Translations under genes and position numbers: made by a program
NCBI GenBank assembly: GCA_003168295.1
Contig: PMST01000237.1
Span: forward strand, 1 to 13,382
Direction of reading: 5' to 3'
Length of the DNA: 13,382 bases
Source: Actinomycetota bacterium
Lineage (GTDB): Bacteria; Actinomycetota; Actinomycetes; Streptosporangiales; Streptosporangiaceae
Shown: positions 1 through 6,223 of the stretch, piece after piece
Position numbering within the stretch: position 1 is the stretch's first letter
Layout of the letters: each line of letters starts with the position of its first letter
Notes under the pieces: model-generated
Databases searched by the model: none
Told to the model about the DNA's origin: nothing
The model's input: only the letters and a program-made list of their open reading frames with translations

Positions 1-1486
1 CCATAAAACCCGGCAGAAGCCCCCGCAGCAACGCCCGTATCTGGCTGGGCTCAACACGCTCCGGCCGGTCCCCGTCCCATGCGGGGACCACGTAGCCGAC
101 CAGCTGCGGTTCCCCGAACCGGTCCGCCCGGGCGACCACCACCGCCTGTGACACTCCAGGCAGTGCGCACAGCGCGGCTTCGACCTCGCCGGGCTCAACC
201 CGCATACCCCGGATCTTCACCTGGCTGTCGGCCCGCCCGATGAGTGCGATCCGGTTCCCGCCCAGCCACCGCGCGCGGTCACCTGTCCGGTACATCCGCT
301 CCCCGGGGGGCCCGAACGGCGCCGCGACAAATCGCTCGGCGGTGAGATCTGGGCTTCCCAGGTAACCCCTGGCCAGGCAAGCCCCGGACACATACAGCTC
401 ACCGACGGCCCCCTCAGCGACCGGCCGGAGGGCCGCGTCCAGGACGAGGACACCCGTGTTCGGAACCGCTCCGCTCCGCAGCAGGACGTCGCCGCCGTCA
501 TAATCAGCGACCAGGCTCGGGCCGGATTCCGTGGTGCCGTACACGTACGTGAAGGCTGCCTCGGGGAAAGCGTCCCTCAGCCGCTCTCCCAGGCTCCTGG
601 ACAGCGCGGCGCCGGTGAGAGTCCACTGACGCACCGAGCTGAACTGGCCCACATCGGCCTGGTCCAGGAGCGCCGCCGCGAGCGGCGGCACGACCCACAT
701 TCTCGTCGCGTCGCTGGCCGCTACCAGGGCGGCCAGCAGCCGGGCATCCCGGCCTTCGTCCTGATCCGCAAGGACGACGGGGATTCCGGCCGCCAGGCTG
801 GCCCATAGCTCGGTCGATCCGTCAACGAAGCTCATCGAGCTCCGCGCGCACATGCACTCGGTTCCGCTAGCGGGAAAGCCATCGCGGCACCACGCAAGCT
901 CGTTCACGACGGCGGAATGCACCAGCATCACGCCCTTGGGCCGCCCAGTCGAGCCAGAGGTGTAGAAGATCTGAGCGGCATTGGCTGGATGCAGGCCCGC
1001 TACATCAAGATCGGCGGCGCTCGCCTCGACCGGCCCAGCCTCGATGTCGTCCACGTTCAGCTGACCGCATGGCGCCCCGGGAACGGAATGCCGCCCGGCG
1101 GTGAGCAGTATGGCCGCATCGGAATCCGCGAGCAGCCAGGCAACCCGGTCCGCGGGATACGCCGGGTCGAGCGCCAGGTAGGCGGCGCCGCTCTTCAGCA
1201 CGGCAAGCAGCCACACCACGAGCCGCACCGATCTCGGCATCAGCAGCGCGACGCGCCGCTCGGGACCGATTCCCCGCTGGACCAGCAGGCGCGCACGGCG
1301 GTTGGCCCGCTCGTTCAGCTCAGCGAACGTCAGCGAACCGCCGGCGCCGGTGATCGCGACCGCGTCCGGGCGCAGCCTCGCCTGGCGCTCGACAAGCTGG
1401 TGGACCAAGCGCGCGTCACTTCGATGCGCGTTCCCGTGCCATGCCGCGGGAACGATAACCTCACCGCCATTCCTACACGTGAGCAC
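1..1486 (-). CDS. NRPS-type adenylation domain protein, partial (runs off left edge)
   Basis: Activates an amino acid as its aminoacyl-AMP and would load it on a carrier protein. About 495 residues are in the window. Visible core motifs in order: A2 LKSGAAYLALDP; A3 TSGSTGRPKG (about residue 176); A4 SFVDGSTELW (about 216-227); A5 YGTTE (about 316); A7 YRTGD; A8 QVKIRGMRVEPGEVEAAL. The A10 lysine and any carrier domain lie beyond the edge. There is no condensation domain in front, so this is a stand-alone or loading-module A domain. I place the start at GTG 1486, which overlaps the end of the upstream radical SAM gene by 14 bases and implies one operon with coupled translation; no clear SD is present, and a TTG further in is possible. 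The usual substrate-binding Asp235 is replaced by Val, with Asp at the next position (FVDG), a pattern I recall from beta-amino-acid-activating A domains. The substrate itself is not assignable. Confidence 0.9.
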   Translation of the reverse strand, partial: MLTCRNGGEVIVPAAWHGNAHRSDARLVHQLVERQARLRPDAVAITGAGGSLTFAELNERANRRARLLVQRGIGPERRVALLMPRSVRLVVWLLAVLKSGAAYLALDPAYPADRVAWLLADSDAAILLTAGRHSVPGAPCGQLNVDDIEAGPVEASAADLDVAGLHPANAAQIFYTSGSTGRPKGVMLVHSAVVNELAWCRDGFPASGTECMCARSSMSFVDGSTELWASLAAGIPVVLADQDEGRDARLLAALVAASDATRMWVVPPLAAALLDQADVGQFSSVRQWTLTGAALSRSLGERLRDAFPEAAFTYVYGTTESGPSLVADYDGGDVLLRSGAVPNTGVLVLDAALRPVAEGAVGELYVSGACLARGYLGSPDLTAERFVAAPFGPPGERMYRTGDRARWLGGNRIALIGRADSQVKIRGMRVEPGEVEAALCALPGVSQAVVVARADRFGEPQLVGYVVPAWDGDRPERVEPSQIRALLRGLLPGFM

Positions 1487-2951
1487 CTGCCCAGAAGGTG
1501 CCGTACCCGCTCAGATCCGCGGGGTCCCCGGCACCGTCAGAATGCGAGTTCCTGGCCATCGCCTGAGCCAACTGATTCAGGCCCTGCAGAAAGACATCGT
1601 ATGTTTGGTCCGGGGTCGACAGCTGCGTGGCGAAGACAGGTTCCATATCCTCGTGATACAACGAGAAATCCCGATGTATCAGGGTCATGCCATAGCGTTC
1701 CGGGAATTCGAAAAGCGCACTGCCAGGGTACGGGACCAGCATGGACATGTACGACGCTTGCAGCAGTCCATTGTCAATGAGCCCAGCTACCCAGTCAATG
1801 CTCCGGCGCATATCATCGGGTGACTGATCCGGGAAGCCGTTGACTACGAACGAACAGGTCGCGAGTCCGGCATCCTGGACTCTCTTCAGTGTCTCTTCCG
1901 TGGCACTCACCTTCATGTGATGCTTGTGCTGCTCGTGACTCTGCTGAAAATTCGTCTCCAAGCCGATCTCAACCCATTGGCATCCGCTGCTCTTCAGCTT
2001 GCGCAAGAGGCGATTATCGTTGAGACAGTTCAGCCGGGTCTGGCAATCATAGTTAACGTCACCCTCGATTTCCAGCGCTTTCAGCAGCGTCATCGTGCGT
2101 TCCGTATTAAGCGTGAAGGTCTCGTCGCCCCAGTAGATATTGTGGTGATTTCCGTACCGGCCACGATAAGCGCGAATCTCGTTCAGCACCCTATCGATCG
2201 GAAAATACTCGGGTTTCCTTCCAATGGTCTGAATGGTACAGAAGCTGCATTGGTAGGGACAGCCGAGCGCATAGACCTGCCGCAGGTAGCGGATGTCCTC
2301 GCCCACATCCGGAGGGAAAAGATCAATTTTCGGGAATGGTATTTCCGCGGCTGCCAACTGCGGGTACCGCAGCCGTGTCCGCACGACCTCGCCACCGGAC
2401 GTTCGATAAAATAGGTTTCCGACTGCGGCAACATCGGCACGGGCCGTCAAGGCATCGAGCAATTCCGGCAGGGCCACCTCACCCCGGTCGGCGATCACAT
2501 AATCCACGGAGGGAAGGCCTGCCACATGACTCGCCAGCGGCGTGGCCGCCACTCCGCCATAAACGGTCACGGCGCTAGGGTGCAGATCCTTAACCATTTT
2601 CGATATCTGACAAGCGAAATGCAAGTTAACCACCATCGGGGAGAAAAGGAACACATCCCCCGGGTGATCAGCGACCGCCCGCCGCAGGGCGTTTTCGTCC
2701 AGCTTATCCGAGCCCGCGACGACAAGGCCTTCCACCGTATACAGATCGAGAACTTCGATGTCGCCATATCCGCGCGCGACGAGGACACCCGCAAGCCAGT
2801 GCATCCAGTGCGGCAGCTCCCATAGGTTGCGCCGCATGTGCCGTAGCCCAGGGTGCGCGAGGTGATACTGCACATCCCAGCTTCGCCAGAATGACTGGCG
2901 CTGCTCCACCTGCACCGTAAACATCGGCGTGTGCACGAACACTATTCGCAT
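1473..2951 (-). CDS. B12-binding-like radical SAM enzyme
   Basis: Class-B-like radical SAM protein of 492 residues. The N-terminal third (about 1-165) resembles a cobalamin-binding Rossmann fold, with a hydrophobic strand near FLFSPM (101-106) and the GGVAAT loop (132-137), but without a DxHxxG signature for lower-ligand base-off binding. The [4Fe-4S] motif CPYQCSFC has Cys231, Cys235 and Cys238. Further TIM-barrel signatures follow: YWGDETF, VEIGLET and the late GFPDQSPDD. Family members perform methylations, rearrangements and ring formations on natural products; the reaction here cannot be read from sequence. The ATG at 2951 is preceded by only a weak SD (GGTGGG). The gene is first in an operon with the adenylation domain gene, whose start it overlaps. 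Codons are less GC-biased than in genes right of position 5100. I am sure of the superfamily, moderately sure of B12 binding, and have no view on substrate. Confidence 0.92.
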   Translation of the reverse strand: MRIVFVHTPMFTVQVEQRQSFWRSWDVQYHLAHPGLRHMRRNLWELPHWMHWLAGVLVARGYGDIEVLDLYTVEGLVVAGSDKLDENALRRAVADHPGDVFLFSPMVVNLHFACQISKMVKDLHPSAVTVYGGVAATPLASHVAGLPSVDYVIADRGEVALPELLDALTARADVAAVGNLFYRTSGGEVVRTRLRYPQLAAAEIPFPKIDLFPPDVGEDIRYLRQVYALGCPYQCSFCTIQTIGRKPEYFPIDRVLNEIRAYRGRYGNHHNIYWGDETFTLNTERTMTLLKALEIEGDVNYDCQTRLNCLNDNRLLRKLKSSGCQWVEIGLETNFQQSHEQHKHHMKVSATEETLKRVQDAGLATCSFVVNGFPDQSPDDMRRSIDWVAGLIDNGLLQASYMSMLVPYPGSALFEFPERYGMTLIHRDFSLYHEDMEPVFATQLSTPDQTYDVFLQGLNQLAQAMARNSHSDGAGDPADLSGYGTFWAGAHV

Positions 2952-2964
2952 TGCTACCCACCGA

Positions 2965-2994
2965 GAATTAGCGGTGCATGAATTAGCGGTGCAT
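2965..2994. repeat. Perfect 15-bp tandem repeat in the radical SAM gene leader
   Basis: Two adjoining identical copies occupy 2965-2979 and 2980-2994. Read on the minus strand each copy is ATGCACCGCTAATTC, which contains a complete minimal reading frame ATG-CAC-CGC-TAA. The repeat lies between the predicted promoter and the start codon, so it would be transcribed. It may be an operator, a leader element, or a recent slippage duplication. No SD precedes either ATG. Confidence 0.85.
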
Positions 2995-3030
2995 GTTGAT
3001 ATGAAATTTTACAGGCCACCACGATATTCG

Positions 3031-3060
3031 ATCCTAGGCACGGAGCGCGAAGCCTGTCAA
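3031..3060 (-). promoter_or_regulatory. Predicted housekeeping promoter of the radical SAM/adenylation operon
   Basis: On the minus strand there is a perfect -35 TTGACA (3060-3055), an 18-bp spacer and a -10 TAGGAT (3036-3031). Transcription would start near 3024 and give a leader of about 70 bases holding the 15-bp tandem repeat. Found by eye; not tested. Confidence 0.55.
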
Positions 3061-3229
3061 GGTGCCTGCGTATAAGGACGACGCGAGGCGCGAGGCGCGC
3101 TGACACCGGCGCCTAGCGGCCGGCATCACCCGAGGTCCGGCCGGATCCCAGCCACAGCACGTGACGATCCAGTTCCCGAGGATTACCATGACTGACGAGA
3201 CAGGCAGCAACCTACGGAGGAGGATCGGC

Positions 3230-4420
3230 ATGTGGGATGCCGTTGTCGTGGGCGCACGCTGCGCCGGAGCCACGACGGCGCTGCTACTCGCGAGACAGGG
3301 GCACCGTATACTCCTCATAGATCGCGCCAGATTTCCTTCGGATACCATGTCCACCCTCTTCATTCACCAGCCCGGCATTTCTAGGCTTGAACACTGGGGC
3401 CTACTGGAGGCTGTCATCGGGTCAGGCTGCCCGCGCATTCACGATGCCACGTACATGCTGCAGGATGTCCGGCTTCACGGAAAAGTTGCCGAGCTGGGGA
3501 ATGTTGACTATGCGCTCGCACCGCGCCGTCATATTCTGGACCAGATTCTTATAAACGCGGCAGTGGACGAGGGAGTTGAATTCGCCGAGGAATGCACGCT
3601 AGACGAACTCCTGTCGGGAGACGACGGCCGGATCGGCGGAGTGCGGTTTCGCATGCCAGGAGGAGCCGTGGCCACGGAGGAATCCCGGCTGACAATAGGC
3701 GCCGACGGCATGCGCTCCAGGGTGGCGCGACTGGCCGACGCAGGGTTCACTATCGACGATCCCCGTATGACCTGCATCTACTACTCTGGCTGGACCGGTC
3801 TCGAGATAGGGTTCGAGATCCGGGAGCGGCCGGGAAGATGGCTCGCCACGATCCCGACCAACGACGACGTTACGCTTATCCTCACTTATTTCCCGCAGTC
3901 CGAATTCGCGATGGTTAAGGATGATCCGCAGGCCAGCCACCTTGCTGCAATCCGGGCGTCAGCCCCAGACTTGTACGATCAGCTTGCGACCAGCGAACAG
4001 GTGGTGCGGCTGCAAGGTACCGGTGATCAGCAGAACTTTTTCCGCCAAGCCTGCGGGCCAGGCTGGGCACTTGTCGGAGACTCCGGACATCACGAAGACA
4101 GCATCAGCGCCCGCGGAATCACCAACGCATTCATCCAGGCGGAACTGCTCAGCGAGCACGTCGGTGGCCGCCTCGATTCCGAGCAGCAGCTGACTGCCGC
4201 GCTATCGCGGTTCGCCAGGCAGCGGGATGCCGCTCTTATCGATGTGTATCGAAGCACGCTGGAGACGGCGCGGCTACAGGCGCCACGATCGCGCGTAGAG
4301 ATGCTCCGCGAGATCAGCCTGGTACCCGAGCTTACCCGCCGGTACTTCGCGCTCGCCGCCGGGATCATCTCGATGGACGAATTCCTTACCCCAGAGCTGA
4401 TAACACTGATCCGCCGCTGA
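3230..4420 (+). CDS. FAD-dependent monooxygenase/oxidoreductase (PHBH/geranylgeranyl-reductase-like fold)
   Basis: Flavoprotein of 396 residues. It has the N-terminal dinucleotide-binding strand VVVGARCAGA (5-14) ending the unit with LLIDR, the GADG motif (157-160) that contacts NAD(P)H and flavin in this fold, and the GD motif LVGDSGHHEDSISARG (283-284 for GD). It has one domain without transmembrane segments, so it is cytosolic. The start at ATG 3230 is chosen for its very strong SD GGAGGAGG (3216-3223, 6-base gap) and because the first beta strand begins at residue 3. An upstream ATG at 3188 with a weaker GAGG is possible and would add 14 residues. The gene diverges from the radical SAM operon and converges on the SpeD-like gene. 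Its role is probably hydroxylation, epoxidation or dehydrogenation of a cluster intermediate; halogenase is unlikely because I see no WxWxIP-type motif. Confidence 0.9.
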   Translation: MWDAVVVGARCAGATTALLLARQGHRILLIDRARFPSDTMSTLFIHQPGISRLEHWGLLEAVIGSGCPRIHDATYMLQDVRLHGKVAELGNVDYALAPRRHILDQILINAAVDEGVEFAEECTLDELLSGDDGRIGGVRFRMPGGAVATEESRLTIGADGMRSRVARLADAGFTIDDPRMTCIYYSGWTGLEIGFEIRERPGRWLATIPTNDDVTLILTYFPQSEFAMVKDDPQASHLAAIRASAPDLYDQLATSEQVVRLQGTGDQQNFFRQACGPGWALVGDSGHHEDSISARGITNAFIQAELLSEHVGGRLDSEQQLTAALSRFARQRDAALIDVYRSTLETARLQAPRSRVEMLREISLVPELTRRYFALAAGIISMDEFLTPELITLIRR

Positions 4421-4435
4421 TTCGTGGTGGCCAAG

Positions 4436-4455
4436 GCCCAATGCCATGGGCTTTT
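4436..4455 (+). terminator. Intrinsic terminator-like hairpin after the flavoprotein gene
   Basis: A 5-bp stem GCCCA/TGGGC with a 6-base loop is followed directly by TTTT, 15 bases past the stop codon. The left arm also belongs to a larger dyad: GCCCAATGCCA (4436-4446) pairs perfectly with TGGCATTGGGC (4491-4501), 44 bases away. The larger dyad could end transcripts from both convergent genes, and the two foldings are mutually exclusive. Confidence 0.5.
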
Positions 4456-4519
4456 CCACCTGGAGCCCTCACCCATCCCATCTTAGCCGCTGGCATTGGG
4501 CTGAGGCCGACCTGAGTCG

Positions 4520-4984
4520 TCATTCTCCTCTCCTCGGTGCATCGGTTCCTTTTCGCTGGTCGGCCAACATGCTGAGGCTGGCCGAAGCGGATGCATGCCA
4601 GTGATATCCCCGGTCAAGAACCGTGCGCTCGCTGACAACGAAGCGGCCGAAGAATTCCTCGCATGTGCACATAACATCTGACTGATCGAACGGGCGGCAG
4701 GAGAAAACGTCCAGGAACAGCTCTCCGCGCCGTGGGTAAGTATGGATCGAGGCGTGGGACTCACTAAGTATGACCACGGCCGAGTGACCATAAGTCTGAG
4801 TACGGCCTTCCTCGCTCGCCAAATGAGGTCCATCCACGACCCTCATTCCTATCTTCCTCACAAGGGATACTAGGAATTCCCCCAAGCGCACTGAGTCATC
4901 AATGGCATCGATTCGCTCAATCTGACTGAGGCGCAACATCAGATGCATCCCGTAGACTTGATCGCTGACGGTGCTATCTTTCAC
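4520..4984 (-). CDS. SpeD-type S-adenosylmethionine decarboxylase proenzyme family (pyruvoyl-dependent)
   Basis: This 154-residue protein is a little longer than the roughly 120-140 usual for short bacterial class 1b enzymes. The cleavage signature LSESHASIHTYP is present: autocleavage at Glu75-Ser76 would turn Ser76 into the pyruvoyl cofactor. His81 and Cys96 (in VFSC) sit +5 and +20 from that serine, the same spacing as Ser63/His68/Cys83 of the Thermotoga enzyme as I recall it. The N-terminal GMHLMLRL strand matches the family's G-x-H-L start. Canonical activity makes decarboxylated SAM for aminopropyl transfer; some relatives are known to have become arginine or ornithine decarboxylases, so the substrate is open. 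No spermidine synthase is in view. GTG 4984 gives this length, with only weak SD; the internal ATG in front of HLMLRL is an alternative. It faces the flavoprotein gene tail to tail. Confidence 0.88.
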   Translation of the reverse strand: MKDSTVSDQVYGMHLMLRLSQIERIDAIDDSVRLGEFLVSLVRKIGMRVVDGPHLASEEGRTQTYGHSAVVILSESHASIHTYPRRGELFLDVFSCRPFDQSDVMCTCEEFFGRFVVSERTVLDRGYHWHASASASLSMLADQRKGTDAPRRGE

Positions 4985-4999
4985 TCTTATTTCCCATCT

Positions 5000-5067
5000 C
5001 TACTTGAGCGGGTGGCCGTGGATGAGCACGACCGGCGGCCCGCCGCCGGCATCGGCGAGACGAGATC
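5000..5067 (-). pseudogene. Scrap of an alpha/beta-hydrolase N-terminus
   Basis: Between an in-frame TGA and TAG the minus strand reads SRLADAGGGPPVVLIHGHPL. DAGxGPPVVLIHGHPL is the usual first strand and oxyanion-loop HG of alpha/beta hydrolases such as haloperoxidase-like proteins. Nothing of the nucleophile elbow or the catalytic His follows; the SpeD-like gene begins 16 bases after the stop. I read it as a leftover of a deleted gene, but a fragment this short could be a chance match. Confidence 0.45.
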
Positions 5068-5094
5068 ACCTGATGTCACGGGCCGTATCGTAGG

Positions 5095-5847
5095 CTAAAT
5101 AGCCACTGTGTGGACGATCCAGATGTTGGGTTCCCAGTATTCGCCGAGGTCGTCGTCGCGGTCGATGTGCACGGTGGCCAGACCGGCCGGGAAGACATAG
5201 TCCCCGGTCTCGGGGAATTGCATGCCGGTCCATTGCTCCCAGTCACCGGCCGTGCCGACAATGCGCATGGAGCGCGGAATGGCCGGGCCGATGCGGGCAC
5301 CCAGCGCGGTGTGCACCCGGACCCACGGGTCGAACGGCGTGCCGTCATCGCGAGTCCACCGGGCATACCGTTCGATCGGGATCGTCGGGTAACGGTCCTT
5401 GTGGTTGGGCCGGACCGGCACGATCAGGCGCGAAAGCCCTTCCTCCCCGGCAAGGCCGGCCATCGCGCGCAGCAGCACGGTGGACAGCCGCATGCCCTGA
5501 TGGCTCGGCGGGATCTCGACGGCCAGGGCACTGAGCGCCGTCGGCTGTCCGTCTCGCGCGCGCAGCTCGAACCCGGCGGCTATCGTCGCGTCGATGCCGG
5601 GACCGAGCCCGTCGTCGGTCCCGTCCCAGGCAACCGGGATTGCGTGCCCCTCCGCCAGGAGCAGGTCAGCATCCGGGTCGTACAGCAGGATCTGCCATTC
5701 GGGGAACTCGGCATAGAGCCGGGCCCAGTAATGGTTAAGGTCGCCGTGCGTGTTGTATTCGGGCCACACCGCGGCGCTGAGATCGCTGCCCCACCACCGC
5801 TCCCAGAGTTCAGGACGCTGGCTGTATCGGACGACTTCGCCACCCAT
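5095..5847 (-). CDS. GNAT-like N-acetyltransferase
   Basis: The protein has 250 residues counted from ATG 5847. The central part has the GNAT layout: a beta-4-like strand ALAVEIPPS, the acetyl-CoA pyrophosphate loop region SHQGMRLS (about 115-122), a helix rich in Leu/Ala, then LIVPVRPNHK. The C-terminal half (PIERYARW, FDPWVRVHTALGARI, WEQWTGMQFPETGDYVFP) is a recognisable pattern of actinobacterial proteins of this type whose substrates are unknown. No signal peptide or membrane helix is present. An in-frame TTG at 5916 would add 23 poorly conserved-looking residues and overlaps another gene fragment, so I prefer 5847, although no good SD is visible there. It stands alone: its neighbours on both sides are gene scraps. 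The fold is fairly secure; the substrate is not. Confidence 0.8.
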   Translation of the reverse strand: MGGEVVRYSQRPELWERWWGSDLSAAVWPEYNTHGDLNHYWARLYAEFPEWQILLYDPDADLLLAEGHAIPVAWDGTDDGLGPGIDATIAAGFELRARDGQPTALSALAVEIPPSHQGMRLSTVLLRAMAGLAGEEGLSRLIVPVRPNHKDRYPTIPIERYARWTRDDGTPFDPWVRVHTALGARIGPAIPRSMRIVGTAGDWEQWTGMQFPETGDYVFPAGLATVHIDRDDDLGEYWEPNIWIVHTVAI

Positions 5848-5882
5848 GGGTGCAATGTAACACTTTCGGACCCGAGCCCGCC

Positions 5883-6046
5883 TCACTGACAGGGCCGGGT
5901 CCGCGTTACCGGCCAACGGTCCGTGCCGACCAGCAGGGTGCCCTCTCGCCGGGCAAATTCACGGCGCAGCTCCTCGAAGTGCGGACCGAGGACCTGCGCG
6001 CTGAACGTATGCCGCGCGTCATCCCACACGGATGACCTGGTCAGCT
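5883..6046 (-). pseudogene. Fragment resembling the C-terminal part of an ATP-binding (archaeal-ATPase/DUF234-like) protein
   Basis: An open minus-strand stretch reads VWDDARHTFSAQVLGPHFEE and continues into LRREFARREGTLLVGTDRW. The block VLGPHFEELxREFA resembles a conserved segment downstream of the nucleotide-binding domain in actinobacterial AAA-type ATPases, as I recall them. It is bounded by in-frame stops, lacks any P-loop, and has no start or SD. It ends within the region just upstream of the GNAT-like gene. I take it for a relic; identity is tentative. Confidence 0.45.
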
Positions 6047-6124
6047 CTCAGCCGACCATGCGAATAGCCGATGGTGGGCGCCAGGTCGTTGAGCATCGCC
6101 GCCGAGGCGCTGCGAGCGTACGAC

Positions 6125-6168
6125 GATTGCGCAGCCGACCCCGGTGGAGCGGGGCCGGCTGCGCAATC
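6125..6168 (-). terminator. Very strong hairpin terminator downstream of the protease gene
   Basis: The 19-base arms 6125-6143 and 6150-6168 pair with a single A/C mismatch around a 6-base loop; the outer 13 bp (GATTGCGCAGCCG) are perfect. It lies 56 bases past the protease stop. There is no U-tract, which is common for actinomycete terminators. Confidence 0.7.
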
Positions 6169-6223
6169 CGTAAGCGAGAGCCGTAAGCGGAAGCCGATAC
6201 TCGGCCGGGCCGCTGAAGAGCCG

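Noticed and set aside
917..1823. Long open frames on the plus strand opposite the adenylation and radical SAM genes
   Set aside because: They lie antisense to genes with clear family motifs, have low-complexity Arg/Pro-rich products and no SD; typical shadows in GC-rich DNA.
3071..3076. TATAAG as a possible -10 of the flavoprotein gene
   Set aside because: No acceptable -35 at 16-19 bases upstream, so I do not call a promoter.
5110..5889. 259-residue plus-strand frame opposite the GNAT-like gene
   Set aside because: No motif or SD, and composition typical of antisense reading; the minus strand carries the recognisable protein.
6168..6193. 13-bp imperfect tandem repeat (CCGTAAGCGAGAG / CCGTAAGCGGAAG)
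   Set aside because: Two short copies with mismatches beside a large hairpin; could be chance and no function suggests itself.
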